The notes under the pieces are model-generated. The model saw only the letters and a list, made by a program, of their open reading frames with translations. It had not been told where the DNA came from and made no database searches. Shown here piece after piece: positions 8,872-16,706 of a DNA stretch of 64,000 bases. Origin of the DNA: Streptomyces deccanensis (GTDB taxonomy: Bacteria > Actinomycetota > Actinomycetes > Streptomycetales > Streptomycetaceae); NCBI RefSeq assembly GCF_022385335.1, contig NZ_CP092431.1:7378001-7442000 (forward strand). Reading direction: 5' to 3'. Within the stretch, counting starts at the first letter, position 1. Every line of letters starts with the position of its first letter. Both the position numbers and the translations under genes were made by a program.

Positions 8872-10923
8872 CTACTCCACGATCGGCAAGGACACCCCGT
8901 CCCGCAGGAACACCGGGATCCGTTCCAGCGGGGCATCCACCGTCACGGCCGTACCCCCCTCGTACGTCTCCCCGGTCCACGCGTCCGTCCACCGTGCCCC
9001 CGCCGGAAGGTAGGCCGTCCATCGCCGTGCCCCCGCCTCCAGCACCGGCGCCACCAGCACGTCCCGGCCGAACAGATACGCGTCGTCCACGGACCAGGCC
9101 CGCTCGTCCTCGGGGAACTCCAGGAAGATCGGCCGCATCACCGGCAACCCCTCCTCGTGGGCCTCCCGCATCACCCGCAGCACATACGGCTTCAACCGCT
9201 CCCGCAGCCGCAGGTACGCCTCCAGGATCGCCCCGGCCTCCTCCCCGTAGGACCACACCTCGTTGGGCCCGCCGGTCATGTCCGGTCCCAGCGGCATCCC
9301 GGGCTCCCGGAACCCGTGCAGCCGCATCAGCGGCGAGAACGCCCCGAACTGGAACCAGCGGACCATCACCTCGCGGTACGCCGGATCGTCGGGGTCGCCC
9401 CCGTGGAAGCCGCCGATGTCCGTGTTCCACCACGGGATGCCGGACAACGCCGTGTTGAGCCCCGCCGCGATCTGCCGCCGCAGGGTCGGGAAGTCGGTCC
9501 CGATGTCACCGGACCACAGCGCGGCCCCCCACCGCTGACTGCCTGCCCACGCCGAACGGTTCAGGGAGACGATCTCCTCCTCGCCGGCCGCCCGCAGCCC
9601 CTCGTAGAAGGTGCGCGCGCTCTCGGCCGGGTAGATGTTGCCGACCTCCAGACCGGGCCCCGCCCAGTAGCGCAGGTTCTCCTGGAAGCCCGGCTTGAGC
9701 TCCGGCTCGCAGGCGTCCAGCCAGAACGCGTTGATGCCGTACCGGTCGAGGTAGTTCTCCTTCACCCGCGACCACACGAACTCCCGCGCCTCCGGGTTCG
9801 TCGCGTCGTAGAACGCGACCTGGACCGTCGACGCGACCTCCTTGTCCGGCCAGTCGGCGTGCGCCATCGGGCCGTACTGCGTCCCGATGAAGTACCCGCG
9901 CTGCTCCATCACGGGGTGGTTCTCGCTCAGCGGCGACACCGACGGCCACACGGACACCACCAACTTGATGCCCAGCTCGTCCAGTTCACGGACCATGGCC
10001 GCCGGATCGGGCCACTCGTTCAGGTCGAACTTCCACTCGCCCAGATGCGTCCAGTGGAAGAAGTCGCACACGATGACGTCGATGGGCAGGCCCCGCCGCT
10101 TGTACTCCCGTGCCACCGCGAGGAGTTCGTCCTGGGTGCGGTAGCGCAGCTTGCACTGCCAGAACCCGGCCGCCCACTCCGGCAGCATCGGCGTACGGCC
10201 CGTCGCCGCGCTGTAGCGGCGCTGCGCGGCGGCCGGATCGCCCGCGGTGATCCAGTAGTCGATCTGCCGGGCCGAGTCCGCCACCCAGCGGGTGCCGTTC
10301 CCGGCCAGCTCGACACGGCCGATCGCCGGGTTGTTCCACAGCAGCGTGTAGCCGCGGCTGGAGGTCAGGACCGGGATGCCGACCTCCGCGTTGCGCTGCA
10401 CCAGGTCCAGCACCAGCCCCTTCTGGTCGAGCCGCCCGTGCTGGTGCTGCCCGAGGCCGTACAGCTTCTCGTCGTCGTACGCGGCGAACCGCTGCTCCAG
10501 GCGGTGGTAGCCGTTGCCGACGGCCGTGTAGAGGCGCGAGCCCGGCCACCAGAAGTGGGCGCGGGCCTCCGACAGCAGCTCGCTCCCGTCAGCCGTACGG
10601 CTGTAGCGGACCAGACCCTCCGCGTCCACCTCGACGGTGAGCGCGCCCACGGTCAGCCGCCCCAGCCCGTCCTCGATCTTGACGCTGCTCTCGGTGGACT
10701 CGGCCTCGTCGAGCAGGGCGCCCGGCAGCCCGTCGAGCACCGGGCCGCCGAGGCGGGCGCGGACCCGGACCGCGTCCGGGCCCCAGGGCTCGATCCGCAG
10801 GGTCTCCTGACGTCCGCTCCACTCCAGGGCACCGTCCCGCTCACGGAACGTGCCGACGGTGGGGGAGGACTGGGCGAGGCTGACCGCACCCGTCGGGGTC
10901 TGGTTCTCGGCAGGCTGATTCAC
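8872..10923 (-). CDS. Glycoside hydrolase family 31 (alpha-xylosidase/alpha-glucosidase type)
   Basis: 683 residues without a signal peptide, so an intracellular enzyme. The GH31 nucleophile signature is FWLDACEPE with Asp at about residue 403, and the acid/base Asp lies at about residue 473 in WSGDIGTDF, followed by the conserved GIPWWNTDIGGFHG. The overall length and the DACEPE form resemble YicI-like alpha-xylosidases, but substrate class cannot be fixed from sequence alone. It lies directly downstream of the LacI gene on the same strand (163-base gap), so it is probably controlled by that repressor. Together with the nearby secreted GH12 it suggests xyloglucan breakdown: GH12 cuts the chain outside, GH31 trims alpha-xylose inside. 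Confidence 0.92.
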   Translation of the reverse strand: MNQPAENQTPTGAVSLAQSSPTVGTFRERDGALEWSGRQETLRIEPWGPDAVRVRARLGGPVLDGLPGALLDEAESTESSVKIEDGLGRLTVGALTVEVDAEGLVRYSRTADGSELLSEARAHFWWPGSRLYTAVGNGYHRLEQRFAAYDDEKLYGLGQHQHGRLDQKGLVLDLVQRNAEVGIPVLTSSRGYTLLWNNPAIGRVELAGNGTRWVADSARQIDYWITAGDPAAAQRRYSAATGRTPMLPEWAAGFWQCKLRYRTQDELLAVAREYKRRGLPIDVIVCDFFHWTHLGEWKFDLNEWPDPAAMVRELDELGIKLVVSVWPSVSPLSENHPVMEQRGYFIGTQYGPMAHADWPDKEVASTVQVAFYDATNPEAREFVWSRVKENYLDRYGINAFWLDACEPELKPGFQENLRYWAGPGLEVGNIYPAESARTFYEGLRAAGEEEIVSLNRSAWAGSQRWGAALWSGDIGTDFPTLRRQIAAGLNTALSGIPWWNTDIGGFHGGDPDDPAYREVMVRWFQFGAFSPLMRLHGFREPGMPLGPDMTGGPNEVWSYGEEAGAILEAYLRLRERLKPYVLRVMREAHEEGLPVMRPIFLEFPEDERAWSVDDAYLFGRDVLVAPVLEAGARRWTAYLPAGARWTDAWTGETYEGGTAVTVDAPLERIPVFLRDGVSLPIVE

Positions 10924-11086
10924 GAGAGGTCTCCTGGAAGGGAGGAGTGAAGGAAGGCGGGTGGAGAGCGAGAAGCGAGCAGAGGGAGAAGGGGGGGCGA
11001 GGAGAGGGGGCCGTACGGCGGCTTCCGTACGGCGCGGTCGGTGGGCGATGGCCTGCGGACGGCCCCGGCTCGGGTACGACGTCGGC

Positions 11087-12100
11087 TCAGCCGGTGTGGG
11101 ACAGCGGCCCCGTGCTCGCGCGGACCGTCAACTCGGGGGCGAGGAGCACCACTTCGTCGGTGTCCCGGCCCTCCAGCTTGGCGACCAGCTGCTCCACGGC
11201 ACGGCGGCCCATCTCCTGGGCGGGGATGGCCACGGACGTCAGCCGCACCGAGGCCTGCACGGCGACCTGGTCCGGGCAGACCGCGATCACCGAGACGTCC
11301 TCCGGCACCGCGCGCCCCTGCTGCCGCAGCAGCGCGAGCAGCGGCTCCACCGCGGACTCGTTCTGCACGACGATCCCCGTGGTGCCGGGCCGTTCGTCGA
11401 AGATCCGGGCCAGGGTCGCGGCCATCGCGTCGTAGCCGCCCTCGCAGGGGCGGTGCAGGACCCGCAGACCCAGCTCCCGCGCACGGGAGCGCAGTCCGTC
11501 GAGGGTGCGCTCGGCGAACCCGGTGTGCCGTTCGTACACCGCGGGCGCCTCGCCGATGACCGCGATGTCGCGGTGGCCGAGCATCGCCAGGTGCTCCACG
11601 CAGAGCGCGCCCGTCGCCCCGAAGTCGAGGTCGACGCAGGTCAGACCGCTGGTGTCGGCCGGCAGTCCGATGAGTACCGACGGCTGGTCGGTGCCGCGCA
11701 GCAGCGGCAGCCGCTCGTCGTCGAGTTCCACGTCCATCAGGATCATCGCGTCGGCGAGCCCGCTGCCCGTGACCCGTCGCACCGCGTCCGGGCCCTCCTC
11801 ACCGGTGAGCAGCAGGACGTCGTAGCCGTACGTACGAGCCGTGGTGGCCACCGCGATGGCGATCTCCATCATCACCGGGACGTACATGTCGGTACGCAGT
11901 GGGACCATCAGGGCGACGATGTTCGACTTGTTGCTCGCCAGGGCGCGGGCCCCCGCGTTCGGGTGGTAGCCGAGCTCCTGGATGCTCCGTTCGACCCGCT
12001 GCCGGGTGCCGGCGGAGATGGACCGCTTGCCGCTGAGGACATAGCTCACCGTGCTCGCCGAGACTCCGGCGTGCTGGGCGACCTCGGCGAGGGTGACCAT
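11087..12100 (-). CDS. LacI-family transcriptional repressor
   Basis: 337 residues. The N-terminal helix-turn-helix VTLAEVAQHAGVSASTVSYVL and hinge (NAGARALASNKSN) are intact, followed by the PBP-like effector domain with the VPEDVSVIAV hallmark. ATG 12100 is preferred to the TTG at 12112 because the protein then starts with the canonical MVTLAEVA and GGAG lies about 8 bases upstream. Two palindromes with an identical AAGCGCTT core lie just upstream, so autoregulation is very likely. GH31 follows on the same strand and is the obvious target; the inducer is presumably a sugar. Confidence 0.94.
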   Translation of the reverse strand: MVTLAEVAQHAGVSASTVSYVLSGKRSISAGTRQRVERSIQELGYHPNAGARALASNKSNIVALMVPLRTDMYVPVMMEIAIAVATTARTYGYDVLLLTGEEGPDAVRRVTGSGLADAMILMDVELDDERLPLLRGTDQPSVLIGLPADTSGLTCVDLDFGATGALCVEHLAMLGHRDIAVIGEAPAVYERHTGFAERTLDGLRSRARELGLRVLHRPCEGGYDAMAATLARIFDERPGTTGIVVQNESAVEPLLALLRQQGRAVPEDVSVIAVCPDQVAVQASVRLTSVAIPAQEMGRRAVEQLVAKLEGRDTDEVVLLAPELTVRASTGPLSHTG

Positions 12101-12118
12101 CCAGCTCTCCAAGCGTGT

Positions 12119-12130
12119 TTAAGCGCTTCG
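12119..12130. promoter_or_regulatory. LacI-type operator, promoter-proximal copy
   Basis: The palindrome TTAAGCGCTTCG has its AAGCGCTT centre at 12121-12128, the CpG-centred type bound by LacI/GalR proteins. It begins 19 bases upstream of the repressor's ATG, where binding would block transcription or early elongation of the repressor and GH31 genes. Confidence 0.75.
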
Positions 12131-12208
12131 ACAGCGCGCTATCTCTGAACAAGGGCGAGTGAGGGTGGCTCGACAGTAGCTCGGCGCTGAGTGGGTGTCC
12201 ATAGGTTG

Positions 12209-12222
12209 TCGAAGCGCTTCGA
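12209..12222. promoter_or_regulatory. LacI-type operator, distal copy (perfect 14-bp palindrome)
   Basis: TCGAAGCGCTTCGA is a perfect palindrome with the same AAGCGCTT core as the proximal site; the two centres are 91 bases apart. It lies between the divergent repressor and GH12 genes, so it may serve either or both; the GH12 start is about 190 bases away with a repeat element in between. Confidence 0.8.
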
Positions 12223-12289
12223 TTATTCGCCGTGCGCCCGAGGGGTGGTGGGGGTGTGGGGGGTGGCGACTGCGGGTCCGTGGGGTTTC

Positions 12290-12310
12290 TCGCGCAGTTC
12301 CCCGCGCCCC
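12290..12310 (-). repeat. Dispersed intergenic repeat, tail segment (copy 1, inverted)
   Basis: On the minus strand this reads GGGGCGCGGGGAACTGCGCG plus one base, the conserved tail of the repeat family seen again at about 15.4, 20.7, 21.7, 33.1 and 35.2 kb. It stands between the distal operator and the GH12 gene. Apart from it and the operators, the 313-base interval 12101-12413 shows nothing else I can name. Confidence 0.8.
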
Positions 12311-12413
12311 TTCCGGGCGCTCTTGTCGCCCCCAGTTTAGGACTCGGCGGCAACTTCAGGAGGGTCCGGCGGCGACCAGCACCCGTAACCGCGCCGCCCC
12401 CGGAAGGAACCCC

Positions 12414-13223
12414 ATGCGACACCGTCGCCCCCGCCTGACCCGTACCGCCAAGATCGGCGCGGCCGTCGTCACCGCTCTCGCCGTCGGGGCCTCCGTGACC
12501 GTGGCGATGGCGGGGGAGGAGGCCAAGAAGTGCACGGACTTCGACACGATCACGCTCGGCAAGTACTACGTGAACAACAACGTCTGGAACCGCGAGAAGG
12601 CCACCGGCACCCAGTGCGTCTGGGACAACTCCCGCTCGGGCTCGACCATCTCGTGGGGCACCAGCTACAGCCTGGCCAACAGCGGCGCCGGCAAGGACCA
12701 CGACGTGAAGTCGTACGCGAGCAGCGTGCTCGGCTGGCACTGGGGCTGGAAGACCGACAAGGCGGCGACCCAGCTGCCCGTCCGGGTCGGCGACCGCAAG
12801 CCGGTGCGGACCAGCTGGGAGTTCTCGGTCAGCTCGAACCCCGGCACCATGAACGTCGCCTACGACCTGTGGCTGCACTCCAAGAACACCGCCGACTGGC
12901 AGGACCAGCCCACCGACGAGGTCATGATCTGGCTCAACCGGCAGGGCGGCGCGGGCCCCCTCGGCACCAAGTACGGCAGCGTCAGCCTCGGCGGGGCCAT
13001 GTGGGACATCTACACCGGTGACATCGGCTGGAAGGTGTTCTCCTTCGTCCGCCGCACCAACACCACCAAGGCGAACCTGAACCTCGACGACTTCACCCAG
13101 GCACTCGTCCGCCGCAAGCTGCTGAGCAACGACAAGTACGTCTCCGGCATCGAGGCGGGCACCGAGGTCTTCAAGGGTACCGGGCGCCTGGACACGAAGG
13201 CGTACGCGGTGGACATCGGCTGA
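12414..13223 (+). CDS. Secreted glycoside hydrolase family 12 endoglucanase/xyloglucanase
   Basis: 269 residues, about the size of other single-domain GH12 enzymes. Residues 1-33 form a Sec signal peptide (basic start, then TAKIGAAVVTALAVGASVTV, cleavage near MAG). The family's two glutamates are visible: nucleophile Glu169 in DEVMIWLN and acid/base Glu251 in GIEAGTEVFKGTG. The frame is open to 12195, but ATG 12414 has AAGGA 5 bases upstream and begins a proper signal peptide. There is no carbohydrate-binding module. It is divergent from the LacI repressor; whether the operator at 12209 controls it is open. Confidence 0.9.
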   Translation: MRHRRPRLTRTAKIGAAVVTALAVGASVTVAMAGEEAKKCTDFDTITLGKYYVNNNVWNREKATGTQCVWDNSRSGSTISWGTSYSLANSGAGKDHDVKSYASSVLGWHWGWKTDKAATQLPVRVGDRKPVRTSWEFSVSSNPGTMNVAYDLWLHSKNTADWQDQPTDEVMIWLNRQGGAGPLGTKYGSVSLGGAMWDIYTGDIGWKVFSFVRRTNTTKANLNLDDFTQALVRRKLLSNDKYVSGIEAGTEVFKGTGRLDTKAYAVDIG

Positions 13224-13391
13224 GCGCGGAGGGGCTCGAAGGGGTACGGAGGGCGCGGAGGGGAGCCGATCGCGGACGCGAGGGGTGGCGGGGTCACCCC
13301 GGATCGGGTACCAACGATCGAGTAGCACCCATCGGTAACCATTCAGGTACCCATCCGGTACAAGATCCCGATTCGCGGCGAGGTGAGCCTC

Positions 13392-15332
13392 ATGTCCGCC
13401 CCACCCCTCAAGAAGCCCGTCGTCACCGAACGTGAGGCCCGCCAGGTGGCGGAGGCCGCCCGGGAGCAGGCCTGGCGCAAGCCCAGTTTCGCCAAGGAAC
13501 TGTTCCTGGGCCGGTTCCGCCTCGACCTCATCCACCCCCACCCGCTCCCCACGGACGAGGCCGTCCGGCGCGGCGAGCAGTTCCTGACCAAGCTCCGCGC
13601 GTTCTGCGAGACCAAGGTCGACGGGGCGCTGATCGAGCGCGAGGCCCGCATCCCCGACGAGGTCATCAACGGGCTCAAGGAACTCGGCGCCCTCGGCATG
13701 AAGATCGACCCCAAGTACGGCGGTCTCGGCCTCACCCAGGTGTACTACAACAAGGCGCTGGCCCTGGTCGGCTCGGCCAGCCCGGCGATCGGCGTCCTGC
13801 TCTCGGCGCATCAGTCGATCGGCGTACCGCAGCCGCTGAAACTGTTCGGCACCCCCGAGCAGAAGGAGAAGTTCCTCCCGCGCTGCGCCCGCACCGACAT
13901 CAGCGCCTTCCTCCTCACCGAGCCCGACGTCGGCTCCGACCCCGCCCGACTGGCCACCTCGGCGGTCCCCGACGGCGACGACTACATCCTCGACGGCGTG
14001 AAGCTGTGGACGACGAACGGCGTGGTCGCCGACCTCCTGGTCGTCATGGCACGCGTGCCCAGGTCGGAAGGCCACAAGGGCGGCATCACGGCCTTCGTCG
14101 TCGAGTCCGACTCACCCGGCGTCACCGTCGAGAACCGCAACGCCTTCATGGGCCTGCGCGGCATCGAGAACGGCGTCACGCGCTTCCACCAGGTCCGGGT
14201 CCCCGCCGCGAACCGCATCGGCCCCGAGGGCGCGGGTCTGAAGATCGCCCTGACCACCCTCAACACGGGCCGTCTCTCCCTGCCCGCGTCCTGCGTGGCC
14301 GCCGGCAAGTGGTGCCTGAAGATCGCCCGCGAGTGGTCGGCGGCCCGTGAGCAGTGGGGCAAGCCGGTCGCCCACCACGAGGCGGTCGGCCAGAAGATCT
14401 CCTTCATCGCGGCGACCACCTTCGCCCTCGAAGCCGTCCTGGACCTCTCCTCCCAGATGGCCGACGAGGACCGCAACGACATCCGCATCGAGGGCGCCCT
14501 CGCGAAGCTCTTCGCCTCCGAGATGGGCTGGAAGATCGCCGACGAGCTGGTCCAGATCCGCGGCGGCCGGGGCTTCGAGACCGCGGACTCCCTCCGGGCG
14601 CGCGGCGAACGGGCCGTCCCCGCCGAGCAGATCCTGCGGGACCTCCGCATCAACCGGATCTTCGAGGGCTCCACGGAGATCATGCACCTGCTGATCGCGC
14701 GCGAGGCCGTCGACGCCCACCTCACCGTGGCCGGCGACCTCATCGACCCGGACAAGTCCCTCTCCGACAAGGCGAAGGCGGGCGCGAACGCGGGCGTCTT
14801 CTACGCCAAGTGGCTGCCCAAGCTGGTCGCGGGACCGGGCCAACTCCCGCGCACCTACGGCGACTTCCACCCGGCGGGCCACCCCGACCTGGCCGCGCAC
14901 CTGCGCTACGTCGAACGGGGCGCCCGCAAGCTGGCCCGTTCCACGTTCTACGCCATGTCCCGCTGGCAGGGCCGGATGGAGACCAAGCAGGGCTTCCTGG
15001 GCCGGATCGTCGACATCGGCGCGGAACTCTTCGCGATGAGCGCGGCCGTCGTCCGGGCGGAACTGCTGCGCACCACCACCGACCACGGCCGCGAGGCCTA
15101 CCAACTGGCCGACACCTTCTGCCGCCAGTCCCGCATCCGCGTCGAGGAACTCTTCGGCCGCCTGTGGACCAACACCGACGACATCGACCACAAGGTCGTC
15201 AAGGGCGTCCTCGGTGGCGCCTACGCATGGCTGGAGCAGGGCGTCATCGACCCCTCGGGCGAGGGCCCCTGGATCGCGGACGCGACCCCCGGCGAAAGCG
15301 AGAAGGAGAACGTCCACCGCCGCATCCGCTGA
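13392..15332 (+). CDS. Acyl-CoA dehydrogenase family protein
   Basis: 646 residues, longer than the ~380 of classical enzymes because of a C-terminal extension of about 200 residues (from around residue 460). The FAD/substrate motifs are in order: LTEPDVGSDPA near residue 180, the middle beta-domain, RGGRGF, and RIFEGSTEIMHLLIA near residue 430. It should oxidise an acyl-CoA to the trans-2-enoyl-CoA, passing electrons to ETF. ATG 13392 is preferred over GTG 13383 because AGGTGAG lies just before it. It is monocistronic, followed by a hairpin; the length suggests a long-chain (FadE/VLCAD-like) acyl-CoA dehydrogenase, but substrate is not shown. Confidence 0.9.
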   Translation: MSAPPLKKPVVTEREARQVAEAAREQAWRKPSFAKELFLGRFRLDLIHPHPLPTDEAVRRGEQFLTKLRAFCETKVDGALIEREARIPDEVINGLKELGALGMKIDPKYGGLGLTQVYYNKALALVGSASPAIGVLLSAHQSIGVPQPLKLFGTPEQKEKFLPRCARTDISAFLLTEPDVGSDPARLATSAVPDGDDYILDGVKLWTTNGVVADLLVVMARVPRSEGHKGGITAFVVESDSPGVTVENRNAFMGLRGIENGVTRFHQVRVPAANRIGPEGAGLKIALTTLNTGRLSLPASCVAAGKWCLKIAREWSAAREQWGKPVAHHEAVGQKISFIAATTFALEAVLDLSSQMADEDRNDIRIEGALAKLFASEMGWKIADELVQIRGGRGFETADSLRARGERAVPAEQILRDLRINRIFEGSTEIMHLLIAREAVDAHLTVAGDLIDPDKSLSDKAKAGANAGVFYAKWLPKLVAGPGQLPRTYGDFHPAGHPDLAAHLRYVERGARKLARSTFYAMSRWQGRMETKQGFLGRIVDIGAELFAMSAAVVRAELLRTTTDHGREAYQLADTFCRQSRIRVEELFGRLWTNTDDIDHKVVKGVLGGAYAWLEQGVIDPSGEGPWIADATPGESEKENVHRRIR

Positions 15333-15344
15333 CCCCGGACAGCG

Positions 15345-15397
15345 CCCCTGAAGACCGGCCCGCAGGGCCGTCTCCAGGGGCGCGGGGCTGTGTCGAA
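15345..15397 (+). repeat. Dispersed intergenic repeat: hairpin plus tail (copy 2), probably a terminator
   Basis: CCCCTGAAGACCGGCCC pairs across GCA with GGGCCGTCTCCAGGGG (15345-15380), and the stem runs into GGGGCGCGGGG, the start of the family tail, which then diverges. It begins 12 bases after the acyl-CoA dehydrogenase stop, so it probably serves as its terminator. Confidence 0.75.
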
Positions 15398-15401
15398 CAA
15401 C

Positions 15402-15407
15402 TAGGCT
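15402..15407 (+). promoter_or_regulatory. Candidate -10 box of a leaderless promoter
   Basis: TAGGCT fits the actinobacterial TANNNT consensus and ends 6 bases before the ATG at 15414, so transcription would start at or next to the start codon. There is no Shine-Dalgarno sequence and no good -35 box. Confidence 0.5.
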
Positions 15408-15413
15408 CCCAGC

Positions 15414-16040
15414 ATGTCCGGCCCGACGTTGGTGATCGATTTGGCGGAGCCGCTCTCCCCGGCTCGGCTGGGGGATTTCCGCGAGCTGATGGTGGGGCTC
15501 TCCACCCACTTCGCGGAGAAGCGGCCCGGGTTCTTCGACGTCAACGTGCCCGCAGGGCGACTGGGCGTCGAGGACAGCCGAGAGGAGGACTGGCGGAAGC
15601 CGTTCCCCCTTCCCCTCCTCGGCGACGCCCCCGCGGACGAAAAGCTCACGGCCCTGGTGGGGTTCAATCCGCAGCGCGAGGACTGGGGCCGGCCCTTCCT
15701 GGTCTACTTGATGGGGCCGGGTGTCGGCGACGAGAGCACCTTCGAGGCTGAGCACGCGGACGAGCCCGAGGTGGAGGCCCTCCTCGGCTTCAGGCCGACT
15801 CATGCCGTCAATGTCAGCGCCTGCTGCAATCGCGAGATCGACCACGTGGCCACGGCTCTGCTGACCGCCGCTGTCATGGACGTCATCGGGGGCGTGGCCA
15901 AGGTCGAGCTGCTGGACGGGCAGGAGTCGGCCGTCGCCGGCCTTCCAGGGATGTTGGGGTTCGCGGACTGGATGGCGCTGGGAACGGCGGAGTTCCTGCG
16001 GGCCTGGGTCGGGCACCCCGCCTTCCGGCTGGTCAAGTAG
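15414..16040 (+). CDS. Hypothetical protein (resembles the DUF6368 family)
   Basis: 208 residues, acidic and soluble, with no signal peptide or membrane helix. The start MSGPTLVIDLAEPL and the FVNP-like segments (FFDVNVPAG, LVGFNPQREDW) recall an actinobacterial family that I remember as DUF6368, but I cannot confirm that from sequence alone. There is a Cys-Cys pair in VNVSACCNREIDH. The length is compatible with a small immunity or SMI1-like fold, which is only a guess. It has no RBS and a -10 box 6 bases upstream, so it is probably leaderless. It converges on the lamin-tail gene 19 bases downstream. Confidence 0.7.
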   Translation: MSGPTLVIDLAEPLSPARLGDFRELMVGLSTHFAEKRPGFFDVNVPAGRLGVEDSREEDWRKPFPLPLLGDAPADEKLTALVGFNPQREDWGRPFLVYLMGPGVGDESTFEAEHADEPEVEALLGFRPTHAVNVSACCNREIDHVATALLTAAVMDVIGGVAKVELLDGQESAVAGLPGMLGFADWMALGTAEFLRAWVGHPAFRLVK

Positions 16041-16059
16041 CCGGACGCGGTCCTCGTCC

Positions 16060-16515
16060 CTAGCAGTACTTGTCGCTGGCGTCCCGGGTCGTCCACGAAC
16101 AGGAGTCCACCTTCGACCCGTTCGCCTTCGTCAGCTTCGCCGTGTCGCTGGTGTTGTTCCAGACATAGGCCTTGCGGTTCTGGTACTTCGTCGCGGTCGT
16201 GTCCGTCCCCGACCCCGTGCGGACCTTGATGTACTTCTTCGCCCCGATCTTGATGTTCGGGAACGTGTACTTGTGGTTGTCGAGGTCCTTCAGCACCCAG
16301 CCCTTGAGCGAGATCGCCGACGAACTCGTGTTCTTGATCTGCACCCACTCGCCGTTGAGGCTCGTGGTGGACCGCGTGTCCTTGCCCGGGCTGTCGAAGT
16401 ACACGCGGTAGATGACCACACCCCCCGCCGCCTCGGCCGGGCTGCTCAGCAGCGTGCCGGTCAGGGCCACCGCTCCGGCGAGCGCGGGCAGGGCGGCGCG
16501 TATGCGCTTGTGCAT
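16060..16515 (-). CDS. Secreted lamin-tail domain protein
   Basis: 151 residues. Residues 1-29 form a Sec signal peptide ending AEA, and the rest is a single lamin-tail (LTD) Ig-like beta-sandwich: LNGEWVQIKNTSSSAISLKGWVL is the family signature, followed by KYTFPN and YVWNN. Such small secreted LTD proteins are common in Streptomyces; their role outside the cell is unknown. The last residue is Cys, and a second Cys lies 13 residues earlier, so a terminal disulfide is possible. An inverted repeat lies 28 bases upstream of the start. Confidence 0.88.
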   Translation of the reverse strand: MHKRIRAALPALAGAVALTGTLLSSPAEAAGGVVIYRVYFDSPGKDTRSTTSLNGEWVQIKNTSSSAISLKGWVLKDLDNHKYTFPNIKIGAKKYIKVRTGSGTDTTATKYQNRKAYVWNNTSDTAKLTKANGSKVDSCSWTTRDASDKYC

Positions 16516-16542
16516 GGATCCCCCCAGGGTCCTCGTTCAGGT

Positions 16543-16569
16543 CGGTTGATCGGACTATCGGATCAACCG
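16543..16569. promoter_or_regulatory. Inverted repeat in the divergent promoter region (possible operator)
   Basis: CGGTTGATC (16543-16551) and GATCAACCG (16561-16569) are perfect inverse copies separated by nine bases. The site lies just upstream of the lamin-tail gene and 138 bases from dxr. Its arm length and spacing fit a dimeric regulator better than a terminator. Confidence 0.5.
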
Positions 16570-16706
16570 GTCAGAAGTCATATCACCCCTTCTTCACGCG
16601 TGCTTCACAAACGGAGAAACAGCCCCGTCAATCACAGACGGCACGAAGCGGGTCATCAGGGGGACGCGCGGTCCTGACGGACAGCGGATGCGGCCACAAT
16701 GGGGGG

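Noticed and set aside
11799..14075. A 758-codon minus-strand open frame across GH12 and the acyl-CoA dehydrogenase start
   Set aside because: It runs through two clear genes on the other strand and the LacI promoter, and its translation has no recognisable domain; it is a GC-bias shadow.
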